64,000 bases of DNA from Mycocentrospora acerina (Eukaryota; Ascomycota; Dothideomycetes; Pleosporales): contig JAKUHH010000207.1 in the NCBI GenBank assembly GCA_022701365.1, forward strand, positions 62,001 through 126,000, written 5' to 3'. Positions 47,560-59,698 of the stretch are shown here, one piece after another; the stretch's first letter is position 1; every line of letters begins with the position of its first letter. The notes below the pieces were generated by a model. It saw only the letters and a list, made by a program, of their open reading frames with translations. It did not search any database and was not told where the DNA came from. The position numbers were made by a program, and so were the translations under genes.

Positions 47560-50058
47560 TTAAGTAAGATCTTCCTCAGAATAGTCGTCTATGTATGGAT
47601 AGTAACTCAGCGCATGTGGATCGGAATCTTCAAACGAAAGGACCCCTGACTGGTGGTCTGGAATGGGCTGCGATCCGTTGAAAGCAAAAGCCACCAGAGA
47701 CGACTGGTCCATCTCAGATATACGTTGAGATACCACAAAAGATTGACGGTTATCATAGGTATCAGGGTCCATAACCATGTGTTCGCCTATATCAGGTACT
47801 GTTGAAGGTAACGTGGAGTCGAGGTGCGAAGCAGAGTTTGAGTCAACTCCTTGGCTACTTGGTCGAGTGCTCACATAAAAACTTTCGTTATCAACTTCCC
47901 AGCCAGTTTGAAGATATTGTTGATGAGAAGAAGGTATCTCTATGGGATTACTATGCGTAATCAGTTGATCATAATTGTATGAGCCTGACAATGAAAAATT
48001 TGTAGCGTAGCTATGATCTGCCTGACGGATTTGGTGGACGTTGTACAGAAGGTTCGTAATCATAGTTTCAGCTTGCAAGACTACAAATCGAAGATTTTCC
48101 GGGGTACATTGCCATGGCGCATCAGCAAGTGATTGTAAATACGAATTTGAGGCAAGGTTAAGAAATGAGAGGTATTCTGGAAGATCGTAATTCGCCTGGG
48201 CAACTTTATCTCCCATTGATGACGTTTGAGCTCCTGAAAGGTTGTAGTCTTGAGGTGAGAATTGTGTGGGTTGGTTAAGGGAATTCCAGAGCATATGGTT
48301 CAGTGCAGTGTTGTGACCACTATTTTCAACAGCAAAGGTATCCACAGATTGCGCATAGGCGTTGCCACTATGTTGATTGGGGTCATAGTCGACTGCAAAA
48401 GAGTGTTGCGAAATTGAGTCATGATTTATCGAGCGACACGTTATCGTTATATCGTCGGGAAGCCAGCCAAACTCATTTGTATCTATGGTTTATGTTAATA
48501 AGGGACGTAGCGATCAGAGCTGTTTCGTACTCACAAGGAAGAGGCACTCGGTTGGCATCCGGATAGATGGTAAGGTAAAGTAGTGCCCACGAAACAGTAA
48601 TGTTACGTCTGAGTTGAGGGATATGCTCACAGCGATTTAACATTGTGTGGTTGTTGAAAAGTTGTCTGTTGGTAAAAAACACCTTGCACCTTCTACATTG
48701 GCTGAAAGTTCGAGGAAATTGACCATGTGCAACACGGCTCAGGTGAGTTCGAACCTGTGACACGGAATTACTGCTACAGCCCCGGCAGCAAGACAGTGTA
48801 TCGTGTATCATATCATGCTTGTAAATGGGACAATCGATTGCTCGCTCCTTGAACCGCCTGGTTTTGTCGCTATGGAGCACTGAGGTTTGGCCTGCTGGCC
48901 TAATACCCTGGGATTGTAGTCTATGTTAACCACCACTGAACGCCTGAGCCCCCGATGACTTTAGAGTAGTATCAGAGCCAAAAAAAATACCGCCAGCTTG
49001 ATGTGACTGGGTCCTTTGACTATGGTTGGTTCTGTCTGTGGTACTACTTGAAGTAACCTCATCGTAGTCCTGGCGTGGAAAGAATGATGGAATATCATCT
49101 AGGTTATCAACAACAGCGTATAGTTCAGGAAGAACTTGAGCATATGTGAAGTAAGCTATGGAACCAGGAGGATATTAGTACTTCAACACTGTGTCATCAT
49201 GAGAACTACCTTACTTCTTAGTGCGTAGGCATTCAAGGACGTTTTCCCAATGAGTGAAAAATCCATCACAAATGCGCGAGTATTCATCAGTACTGAGAAC
49301 AGTACACAAGTGGGAAAAAACGATCAGCGCAGTCTGTGGCAGACTACGACATCCAGGGGATATTTCGTGTAGCGATTGAGGTGCGGCTCTGCCGGGCTCC
49401 TCTTGCACTATTTTGTTAATTGAGCTCATTCCCAGCAACTGCTGTTGCAGAAGGGGATCGTTATCACCTGAAGCATGTTCATCTCTGTTCGGATCTGATG
49501 GAATAAGGTACTGGCTGATACTCGGGGTGTGCACTGTTTCCTTTTTGCGCTGCTCGGGCAGACGACGACGCAACTCAGGATGTCGATTACGCTCATGCTT
49601 GAGTCTCGCATCTTTACGCCGGTATGTCTTAGAGCATCCGTTGGCGGTGCAGGGGTATGAGCTGCTATTTGTCTCTGTGTGCTTACAGCGGAAATGCCGC
49701 CCTAAATTCCCGCGCCCATAAGAACCCGTGAAATGTGCGCCGCATTGGCTACATAACAAGACTTCTTGGGATGACGATAAGTTCGAGATCGATAGTGGAG
49801 TAGACTCTGACTGGTGAACGTATTAGCGCGCATGTTGTCTAATTTGCTAATTGTTAGACATACCCGAGTATTAAATTGTGACCATGGTGCCAATAGCTTG
49901 GAAGTCGGAATGTCCGTTGGATGCTGAAGAAAAAGATGGCGAGATTTCAAAGGATAACCAATGCCGACCTGATTGTAGCCTCTGCTACTAACAGGGATCA
50001 ACATCTCGTCGTAACTTGAATAGTGATGACGTCGCCAAGAATAAATGGCTTGCGTCAT
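47560..50058 (-). CDS. C2H2 zinc-finger transcription-factor-like protein
   Basis: Putative nuclear regulator. Proposed exons are 49864-50058, 49215-49810, 48535-48920 and 47560-48482 (699 aa, all phases consistent). The N-terminal half has two C2H2 units, CSQCGAHFTGSYGRGNLGRH (then FRCKH) and CTANGCSKTYRRKDARLKHE (ending RNRH). The third exon carries a second Cys/His region common in fungal zinc-finger proteins: CPIYKHDMIHDTLSCCRGCS, then QVRTHLS, then CRRCKVFFTNRQLFNNH. The C-terminal 300 residues are Ser/Asn/Gln-rich and acidic at the end (DDYSEEDLT), resembling an activation region. The intron at 48921-49214 is 294 nt, far longer than its 52-53 nt neighbours. It was inferred because the frame has stops at 49211 and 48926. 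If it is not spliced this way, the locus is either two genes or a decaying pseudogene. Confidence 0.68.
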
Positions 50059-51239
50059 GTGTCAATAACTTATTTGACTTGATTTGTACAACAAGCTCTA
50101 GATGATTTGACACGCCAAACTGATATGCAATCCAACACAGATGGATGAGACACGACTAAGCAATGAACAAGTAGAGGTGCAGAGAAGAACACAATACTTA
50201 TAGTTGTACGATGCCATAGTCATTGAGCGGGAACGCATCTTCCACGCGGCGGGTGATGAGGTTTTAGCGCATTTGCAAGCCACATTAAATGTGCAATTGA
50301 ACAATTGTGAACAGTTAACGACTTGTTACCCGTCTAGCCGTTGCCTTCTTTACTTAATATCTAGCTTACGTATACCAAGATCGGAAATCTTCGACTTAAA
50401 GGGCTCAAATGTGGTTAGCAAGTTTGCGAGACGATTATAGTAAAACTTTTCGAGCCGATCTGCCCAGCCCGAATGATGCTTTACATGGCGATGCTGTTAC
50501 ATGAGCGGTAGAATATATGCACAATTGTATCCGTATTTCTGAACAGGCAATCGCAAAACTGGGGTACATCGGAGTAGTGCGAAGCATCGCAGAAGGTGGT
50601 TTTTGGCACCCTTACCGACATTTCGATAACGAACCCTCGCAAAGCAGTCGCTAGGCTAAAATTTTAGGCAAGTATTTTTGTTTTGCGGTGCAATGCCAAA
50701 GGTATGACAAGGCGCAGTACATGCATCGTGGCAAAGATCGTCAGAAAAGATGACAAACGTATTACTTCCGTGATTGTGTGCGCTATTTGATGATTCGGTG
50801 CTGAATTATCTTGTGTTGTTGATGAGAAATGTATCTGTATCTAGCCAATTTGAGCAACAGGAGCTTCCACTCTTTGGAGATGTCATTCGGAGATATTGAC
50901 ATACCTAAAGCTCTGGCTACACTAGCCATGGGGAGTACGGCACAAAAGCGCTATCCGCATGATGAAGCGAGGGGACAGAGACAGAGCTGGCCCCCCACGC
51001 AGGATAGGCGATTTTGTAAATATATTTCGTTGCCGTGTATCGTCGGTCTCGTCAAGAACAAACTCAAGCGCGGCTCCTCTGTAGACACTCAAATTTGCCT
51101 TGAGCTGCCTTGTTTCTTAGCTTGATGCGTGGCCTGAGGAGATTCGTGCTTGCAAGTGATTTTCACACATGATCAGTGGTTTTGCAGCTTATTCACGAGG
51201 TGGGCTGTGCAAGATAAGGGCAGATGAAAGGTGGTGCAG
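50059..51239. other. C2H2 promoter / VOC 3' region
   Basis: About 1.18 kb between two minus-strand genes. Small open frames only (50829-51125 and others), none recognisable. Confidence 0.55.
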
Positions 51240-52219
51240 CTACAGTTTGGACTCGCTGAGACCTGTGAGAGAGAAGAACCACTTAACACCGCACATGTCA
51301 ATGTACCCATCCCGCAGTACACCTGCTTCCCTGGCTCTCTGTCGGATTCCATCTAGCTTCTCTTTGCCATCTACGCCAACCGAGATTGACACAAGACCTT
51401 CCGGCAACCCTGCTGTTCCCGGAATGAAACCTAGTCTCGCGTTTGTGAACGCAGACAAATCTCTACTTCGCGCGACTCCGAATATTTCTTCCCATTGTCG
51501 CGCAGCACCCTCATGCTCGGAATCGCCAGGCTGTAGTCTCAGCACACAGCCCGTGAGCTTGAGGTGCTTGGAACGATGCATGCCAGGGTAGTATACTTTG
51601 TGGTCTGAGCCACAAGCATGCCACGGAGAAAATCGTGATTCAAGCGGTGTTGGATTGTTTGGACCAGGCGCATGGCTGTCGAGCTCAGGGATGACGCCTC
51701 CCTTGATGCCCTTGGGGTGGTACTGGACGCATGCTGTGTCGCCATGGGCGTGGTTGAATATAACCTTGGCCAGTTTCTTAGCCTCGATAAACTCCCGCCG
51801 CTTGTTCGCGTCTTGGGTCTGCATGATGACCATGTACCCGCCATCGCCTCGCTTGTCGAGGAGCCGCCCAGCAGTCGTGTTTTCCCTGAAAGGCGAGACA
51901 ACTTCGATGAAGTCGCCTCCTAGGGGAACTGCACATTGCATCAGTTGCTGCTGCTGCTGCCCAGCTCGCGGAATACACACCCAAGAAGTTCTTCAGCCCC
52001 CATTGACCGACAGCAGGATCTTCATACACAACCTCGGTGCCTATGACGTGTGTCTAACGTCCCAGTCAGCCTGCCTCTCTGCCTCCCTTCCTGATAGGAT
52101 ATATGTACAAGAAGCTTCTTTGTTGCCTCGAGATCCTTTGCGACGAGGGCGATTTGCCGCAGCCGTGTTGGTGTCGGGCCATTGCTTGTGTGTGGGCCCG
52201 CATTGTTTGTCCTAGACAT
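51240..52219 (-). CDS. glyoxalase/VOC-fold protein
   Basis: Vicinal-oxygen-chelate superfamily protein (glyoxalase-like). Members include dioxygenases, isomerases and resistance proteins, so the reaction cannot be named. Exons 52109-52219, 51981-52053 and 51240-51928 give 290 aa. The joined N-terminal module reads RLRQIALVAKDLEATKKLLT, then VIGTEVVYEDPAVGQWGLKN, then FLVPLGGDFIEVVSPFRENT, the typical beta-alpha-beta-beta-beta opening of the fold. A second module follows with LTGCVLRLQPG and ends GVKWFFSLTGLSESKL. Conserved-looking His/Glu residues occur (for example FIEVVSP, WHACGSDHKVYYPG), but I cannot assign metal ligands with certainty. Introns are 55 and 52 nt; the second contains a (CAG)5 run near its 3' end. 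No signal peptide is present. Confidence 0.87.
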
Positions 52220-54671
52220 GGCGACCGGTGCTGATCTCAAAAAGTATCATGGCTGTGGTGATTGAGCGCGGTAGTGACTTTTATGCTGATTACTCGCATG
52301 GGGCGAATCCTCGGGTTGAAGCATTTCCCCGCATTCTGCAACCGCGGCGAGGGGGTTTCCTGCCATACTGTAGCATAATTTCTCCCAATCAACAGCTGGT
52401 GAATCGATGGAATAGATCAACAGACGTCCCTTGTGGAATTGGTGGGCGATGCAGCCATGAGAGGTGGTGGTCTGATTGTTGTCGTTATTGTTGTTGTTGT
52501 GACTGGGAGATGTGATTACCAACACTGCTCTGGCCGGTGTTAGCTGACACCGATGTCCATTGGTGTTAATTTTTATTATTTTCGTTCCAATGTCCCTCAC
52601 CAAATATGCCTTGATCTCTGATATTGACTTTCGTAAATATTTTATCCCATTTTTTAATAGCCAGCTGTTGGCCTTTGAGCCTAGAGAATGCACACCAGTC
52701 AACACCACAAAACGAGCTCAAAGCGCGTGCTTCTGCCGGCAAATATCTACTGTGTATCGTTCGACATATCAGCATGTCATATTTACTACAGATACATAGG
52801 TCTCTGAATTAAATGCGGCGTGCTTAGTCCGCCGATGATGACGTGCATCGAATATGTCGTCCAGCTGGCAGGTAGACAAGCTGGAAGTAGTAGCAAATTC
52901 TTATTGAGCATACTTCATATGTGAACTACAGTTTGTAATTTTCCCTAATTCAAATGTAATGCAACTTCTCTGTCAACGTACCGACTCGTGTGAGATCTTA
53001 CTACGCTAGTCATTTTTCATGTCTTAGCAAGTTGGACGCTTCCCAGGTACATTGAAAAACACTAATAAGTTGAAACCTCTTGCAAAACAACAGATATGCT
53101 CTATAAGCTTAAATTCAAAGCATTCAAAGGTAGCAACCCATGATGTCTTGCCCTCGCCTTACAACGCCATGACTTTGGTGAGCATAACATCTAAGTCGCC
53201 CTACACGATGCCTCAACTCAGCTTCCGCTTTTCTCTCACCTACTTGTTATGAAACATCACTCTGAAACTTTTATCGGAGCACGATATGACAGGTCTTTTG
53301 TAAGGTCTGCTATATTAAGTAAGACATTAGCCCAACATAACGACCAAAACTCACAGCCGCAACACCAAGCATCATGATTTTCTCTTAGCACTGATTATAC
53401 TGATACAGACGATATCAATCAGCTGCTAACCTAGAAAGTGCATTTTTTGATCATTTCGGACGGTGCACTTTACCATACGTATGCAGTGCAAGAGCTCTTT
53501 GACCGTTTCTTAGGTAAACGCCCTGTCGCAATCAAACTTCAAAATTCATCGCAGAAAGTTCACCTCTTTTCATTTTTATTACGCTTACAAACTCTTCAAC
53601 TTTTTCAATTCAGCTTTTTTGTGTAGTTCGATCATATTGACCTGCACACCATACGTCAATGCTCATTGTAATTGAAAGACGTATCCTCGGATTCGAGAAA
53701 AGACAGGCGAATAAAGCAGTATACTACGACACCTACATTACAAGTATTTCAGTGGAATTTAAAACTTAAATATTGATTTATGTAGGGCACCGAAATAAAG
53801 CTTTAGCTTACCGTCATGTATCCATCGTATTGGCTGTATGCTGCAGAGTGAAGCAACGCTGATTCGTAGATTCCAACGATTAGGGATGCACGTTAATTAA
53901 GACTAAAATGTGAAAAAGTAGTACTTTAGCTATCTCCTTCATAAGTTTTTAACTTAATTGTACCCGATCTTCCCGACTTCATGATCAGCGACGGTTTCGT
54001 CCAAGGATCATATTTCCCAAGTCAGTCGCTCTATTTATGAGTTCCGTTATCTCGTACACAGCAACTCTAAACGCACACACTTGCAGACCAATTTCGCCCG
54101 ACCACTTGAGTGCAACGCTTTCACTCCAATTTTCGTCCACAGCACTGGTTACGCGACGCAATGCGACGCGACTAAAAACATATTTGCGACTCGGATAATT
54201 AACCACGCTGGAGGATCTTGACAAAATCTCCGCCAACACATATTCGATCTTTGAAGACTCTGGCACCATGTAACCGCAGATTTAACCGTCTTCCAACTTC
54301 CTCATGTCCAAGTTATATCATCGCGTTGGTTGATAGTCTTCTGAACAAGTACAGCATGTGTCATCGTTTCTAATTCGATCAAGTCCTCCTTTCACTACAG
54401 ATTTGCAGGTCTTGGCTGGCTACTTACACGGCAAAATCCGACCTCACCACGACTTCTGCACCGCGATTCAACTCTCCTTCAAATTGAAACTTAGTTCATA
54501 CAAGCTGGCAGCCATTCCTACTTGTACTCAGAGTATCCTATATATTCTCTTTTGTTTGAATATTCGTTCCCTGACATACTGCTGTCTTGCCTTTATTTTG
54601 TCGGGGTTTGATCATCATTGCGTAGTCACTCATTGTGAGACGAGGAGACGCTACATCAAGAGGTAGTAAAA
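52220..54671. other. long intergenic region, no recognised gene
   Basis: About 2.45 kb between divergent VOC (-) and J-domain (+) genes. An Asn/Thr-type AAC triplet run (on -) occurs around 52470-52500. A 94-codon frame at 53985-54269 (-) begins with ATG but matches nothing I know. The interval is AT-rich. Confidence 0.55.
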
Positions 54672-55418
54672 ATGTTTGCAACGAAGGCCCCAACTCTCAT
54701 TTCTGAGCCCTCTTCAATTTCCTCTCAAAACACGCCCACCGTGCCAAAGATCTCTTCCAAAAAGCGCGACCGATATTCAAAGTCTGAAGAGTTTAATGTA
54801 TATGTCGATGCTACTCCAAACCAGCAAATTTCAACGCCTCCTTTCAAGAGACTTAAGCGGCTCCCTCGATCTCTCTTGTCGGTCAAGGCTGATTCCGCGA
54901 ATACAACTCCAGCATCATCCCCGCTTGGACCGGACATCCCATTTACGTACTCCTCCGCAGACCCTTTCTGGTACGACAAGGAAAACTACAACCGTCAGAC
55001 ATGCTACGTCACACCTCCTTCCACTCCAATTAGTCTGTCTCCTGAGCAGTTTGTGTTCTCTCCTCGATCGCCCGCGTCCACGCCTACGCCGATCTCATCT
55101 CCCTCCCCACCTTCTCGCCGCTCAGCGCAATTGAAGAAACGCCCTCAACCAACCAATTTATCCACTAGCGCAGCGGATCCAAAAGACACGACTTTGTATA
55201 ACCTACTCGGGGTAAGAGATTACGAGGCCACCAACAAACAGATTTGCACCGCGTACAGGAAAACGGCTCTGAACCACCACCCCGACAGAGTCGATCAGCA
55301 AGAGCGATGTGCTGCTACACTTCTTATGCAGCGGGTTAACGCAGCAAGAGACATATTGCTAGATCAGAAGTGCCGCAGAGCCTATCACAAGACTGGAAAG
55401 CTGCCGTGGGCCGTTTGA
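54672..55418 (+). CDS. J-domain (DnaJ/Hsp40-type) protein with disordered N-terminus
   Basis: Intronless gene of 248 aa. A J-domain at about 172-242 begins TLYNLLGVRDYEATNKQICT and contains the Hsp70-stimulating HPD triad (His203-Pro204-Asp205 in NHHPDRVDQQ), helix III (LLMQRVNAARDILLDQKCRR) and an AYHKTG end. It would therefore act as an Hsp70 co-chaperone. The first 170 residues are Ser/Thr/Pro-rich and low-complexity, with basic clusters SSKKRDR and KRLKRL that could direct nuclear import. No zinc-finger or C-terminal substrate domain of classical DnaJ is present, so this is a class C (J-domain-only) protein. The C-terminal position of the J-domain is less common than an N-terminal one. 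Client and location are unknown. Confidence 0.9.
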   Translation: MFATKAPTLISEPSSISSQNTPTVPKISSKKRDRYSKSEEFNVYVDATPNQQISTPPFKRLKRLPRSLLSVKADSANTTPASSPLGPDIPFTYSSADPFWYDKENYNRQTCYVTPPSTPISLSPEQFVFSPRSPASTPTPISSPSPPSRRSAQLKKRPQPTNLSTSAADPKDTTLYNLLGVRDYEATNKQICTAYRKTALNHHPDRVDQQERCAATLLMQRVNAARDILLDQKCRRAYHKTGKLPWAV

Positions 55419-57088
55419 GTATGTGTTTGGAGCAGGAGTGGCCTTAGACAGGGTTTCTACCGGTTTCTGGTTGACACTTGACACTTGAGACCCTCGAGTT
55501 GTACTTGCTACTTGGATATGTAAATGTCATGAGAGCGGATAGGAAAACTTCCATTTGTAATATCGTTGGAAAAGCCGATAAGCTGCCAAAAATAGCAAGG
55601 TTCTCGTAATGGTAGTAATTCCTCTGGTTGACTGATTGAGTTGGTTCTATGTCTAATAGTTTCTCTTGTAAAGCATTAATAATATACGTAAATCTATATT
55701 TCCTCCCTAATCCTTGAAATATGTCTGAAGAATTCGATGCAGCAAAGGAGAAATCTAAATTTGGTCATCCTTATACACACATGTGTTCGCATCGCTCGTA
55801 GATGACGAGACTATCTATATATTAGTGTTTTGTCAAAGGTATTGAATGAAGCTCCCGTCATCATATCATCAAGCATTCTTAATCCAAGTTGTTGAGTTGA
55901 TCTGACTCTCCCCTCCATTTCAACCATCACTTAATTTAATTTACCTTTTCTATAAGCCGCACGTAGAAGCGCTATTCATTACTGGCAATGAGCGTAACGA
56001 AAAAGACGAGATGGCGAAAACAAACATAAAGATTCCATAAAAGTTGTGCCTATCTTCTTGATAGACCCAATACTATAAAGCTTCCCGTTACAACCGTGAC
56101 GGAAAATGCTCTTTTTCCAAAGTTGTATAAGGACTGTACTGAGCTGGCTTATAGATGACGTGATCTGTAGTATGTATATTTGAGCATGCCGTCTTTTCCA
56201 GTAGTACCGCAAGTGTAACGAGTACAATACCAGCGAAAACGATATGGCTTCATCGTATTTGTTAAAGTCGCTCTCGGTATATGGTGGTTCTTATTTTCTG
56301 CCCTTCTATGTAGGGTCGCCTGAATTGACCATTGACATAGATTAATTAAAAAAGAGTTATACTAGATGGAAGATTCACCGTCATGATTGTAAAATCTCTC
56401 TTGATCACATTTCATTTTCAATTTTCTTGTTCCTTGTCTTGATATAGTCCATAATAAACTGATCGACTATGTATTCCTGCGTTGTGGAGAGACCATGTGC
56501 GAGGCTAAGTTTTTTCGTTACGTCTAGATCTGATCTTAGCCATTTCTTCGCAACATTTATGAGGGGGGAGAGGATCTTTCATGCTTATGGTGAGATTTTA
56601 GATTAATTGAGTCGACAAGCTATTAAAAGGCACATGTTCTCTTACTACTAAAATTGTATTCATTCCGATATTTGTTTCCCGGACACAGGAAGAAGTTTTC
56701 TCGAATAATATCCAATTTTTAACAACAATATCGAGACTTCATGACCACTACTATGTCTCGGAATTTCGGGTCGACTATTTTCAATGGTAAGTTATATCAG
56801 TGTAGCATTATCTAAAATGGCAAATGCGTTGCAGTTAGTGTGGGTAAGTACTTCAAGAATTTTTTTGGAATACACAAGTGCTGGTCAAAATAAGCAGTCT
56901 CTTGGATCTTGTAAGAGAAGTCAAAAATTCTCTTGATCAATGAATATGTGACGAAAAGTCTTTCCTCCGGTTTGAGAATTTATCTCCTTTGAAATCACTG
57001 CATGAACCGAGATTATTGAAGAATACAATGATGTTGTTTACAATTGATTGAGTTTGTGCTATCATAACTCCGGCCCCTCATAATCTTA
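55419..57088. other. AT-rich intergenic region
   Basis: About 1.67 kb between convergent J-domain (+) and rhodopsin-like (-) genes. Only short unrelated frames; nothing recognised. Confidence 0.6.
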
Positions 57089-58281
57089 TTATTGTGAATT
57101 TAAAATAACGTTACTCATATCAGCTTTTGCAAGCTGTTCATGACTATCGTTACTCTGCTCCCAGAGCGTTTCGACTCCAGACATTTTCCCTTGCGAGCCC
57201 GAGCTTACAACACTTTTCAATTTGATGGCTCTTTCAGGATCAAGTTTGCTCGGCCGTACATCAGATCGTTGAGTATATCCTTGTACACTTCGTGAGGGAC
57301 TGTGCATATTTCTCCGCCCGCGAACAAGGGATACGAAGGCAGGGCTACAGCCGACAACAATTGCTACAGCAGTCTCAAGAATGCTCCATAGCGCTGTAAG
57401 TTTCGGGCTCAGGTGGTCACCACCTTCCGCACTGATATTGATGACTCTGATTGTGGCAAATGCAATGCAAGCACAGCCACTACTGAAGAGCAGACACATT
57501 CCAATCTTCTGCAATAATGGCAACTTCAAATTCCAGACTAGACGAAGAGGAAGAATCATGACTGTGTATTCAATGTCAGACTTTGTGATAATACAGAGAC
57601 CACGTTTCAGAGACGTAGAGGAGCGTACTCAGTAAATCTGTAGAAACATCTGCCGCATAGGCGAAGTACATACAGAACAACGTAGTCCAGATATCTTTCG
57701 GTGACTTGCACCTGCCCTCTCGAAAGAAATCATGCATGTCTTTGCACATGTGTGCATTGATAACGATGATGCTAAAAAAAGACTGCAAAAGGAGTTAGCC
57801 AAAAGTTGCCAGATTGAGAACAACACAGAATTACCAAAATGCAAAATCCAGTAAGTACCCACCATATCCTCATATAGGTAATTGGTAGACCCGCTATAAT
57901 GGATCTGTACAATACGAGGAGTGAGAACTTGACCGCCCATAGGCATAACCAAAAGCAAAGCTGCCCCGCGAATACGAGTTTTGACAGGTATCCTGCGTCC
58001 AAACTGGACCCGAAAGAAGGATATTGCTTGTCGGATACAAGTTTATCCACTTTGTACATCAATGGTGTGATAATGAAGCCTATTATGGACAAAATTATAT
58101 GGAAGATGAAAGCAGCGTAAACAAAATAATCTGGAAGCTCAAGCCTTTTGCGTCGCACAATTTGAATGATTGCGCGAACAATGACCACCGTCGATACCAA
58201 TGTAATCATAGCAACGTTAGTTCCAAAAAGCGCCTTCTCCGTAATCGTAGATTCGCGCGTAGACATGTCATGCCGAGGCAT
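57089..58281 (-). CDS. rhodopsin-like seven-transmembrane protein (fungal SAT4/PTH11-related)
   Basis: Integral membrane protein of the large fungal rhodopsin-domain family, which includes PTH11-like receptors; ligands and roles are mostly unknown. Exons 57835-58281, 57629-57782 and 57089-57561 give 357 aa. The start MPRHDMSTREST lies just before TM1 (VAMITLVSTVVIVRAIIQIV), followed by the family loop RRKRLELPDYFVYAAF. The extracellular-loop and TM5-6 signature reads CKSPKDIWTTLFCMYFAYAA, then DVSTDLLIMILPLRLVWNLK; this includes the conserved Asp between the Ala-Ala pair and the Pro of the next helix. Seven hydrophobic segments can be counted. The C-terminal 100 residues are hydrophilic, Ser/Lys-rich and cytosolic. 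No CFEM domain precedes it, unlike classical PTH11. The frame is open upstream to 58356 but lacks an ATG. Confidence 0.9.
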
Positions 58282-59698
58282 GGTGAGGTTAAGATCCGAG
58301 ACTTGAGCTTGGCCCAAGAAAGTATCGGCTGGTAGGAGCCTGTAGGCACTTTGCAAAGTAACGCGTTGAAGAATTTCGGAGAAAGTTTCCTACAAATCGA
58401 ATTTGGGTAAATGTTATGATTTATTCATCATTTCACTCCAGATCTCGATTCTTGACAGGCTTTTGGAGGAATCGGTACTACTCTAAGAACGGAAGTCCCC
58501 TTGCTTGTTTCGAGGGATAAGGATCGGTTGATTATCGAAACGAGATGACCATCATGAGGCACAGCAACGGATTCATAGTTCGGATCCAATAAAGCATGAG
58601 AAGGACGCTTATGCAACCAATGACTGATGTTCATAGAATACGTATGATTATACGCTATGAATTTTCGCTCCTCTGGTCAATCATTTGGAAGCTGTCAGAT
58701 GAACCACGTGCGATGATGTCTCTTCAAACCATTGATCAAATGGTGAGAGCACGACACAAATGACAAGAAGTTTATTTGTGAGCTTCTCGACGCCATCTTC
58801 CAAGACTCAATGCGCTAATGGCGGCTGCGTGTATGCGACGACGGACACGCGGGTGGAAGGAAAACTAGATCCCGCGGAAGAGATCAGCCGGCACTAAATT
58901 AGAATTTGGTCTCAGCTTTTAGACGCGACAAAGTCGATAGCGTCAAGCGATAGATCGTCGGAAAGTAAAATGGCTTGTTTCAAACACCTACTAGGGACGA
59001 AGGCGTGCTAACCTTCAAAGGGTTTCTTTCTATCCGAATCATCGCCTAGGAAGAAAAAGGTGGTAAATGGTGCGGTACGAACAGTCTAAATACCGCGCCT
59101 CAATTCCTAATAATAAATGACGCAATACTTTACGGCGTCTGGCCTAAAATCTGGGCAGGCTGTGCCGCCTATGACGCTACATTTTCATCTTCAGAGAAAG
59201 AAATTCTGCTCTGCAGATTGCATCAATATTTCCTGTCACAACCAAAAACCAATTGATCTCTAGCTGTGATGCTAGTAGACTGATGTACTCCTACGCGACA
59301 GTTCCCAAATATCGTACTTTTCTTTCAAGCAAACTACACAAAAACCGAGTGAAACCACATATACTGAATCAAAGTTGGAGGAGTTAGGATGTACTTGAAG
59401 AAGGAGTGATGGAGGTTGGTTTGCAAGATCATTTAATGCTCAAAGTCCTTATATTGATTCTTGTTGTCAAAATCTATATACATTCTCATACTCTGTACCG
59501 ATTTGACTGGATCCATGTGCAAATAATATCTTATTGAATAACTCAATAGTTTTTATGTATCATGTATTGCTGGCACTACATTGTTCATTACACCAAAACA
59601 GTAGACGTATTTCATTAATGAAATGAGCACCCTGCATTGATCATTAGCTCATTACATTCGAAGGTGGTCTGATGCACCTACAATATGTGCTTCCTGGA
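58282..59698. other. intergenic region, no recognised gene
   Basis: About 1.4 kb between two minus-strand genes. It should carry the rhodopsin-like promoter and nitrilase 3' UTR. Nothing else is visible. Confidence 0.55.

Noticed and set aside
52247..52708. 153-codon minus-strand frame upstream of the VOC gene
   Set aside because: Contains an AAC-repeat Asn run, no domain, and lies in the expected 5' region of the VOC gene.
53985..54269. 94-codon minus-strand frame starting with ATG
   Set aside because: Evenly composed but without recognisable motif, introns or family; left as part of the intergenic description.
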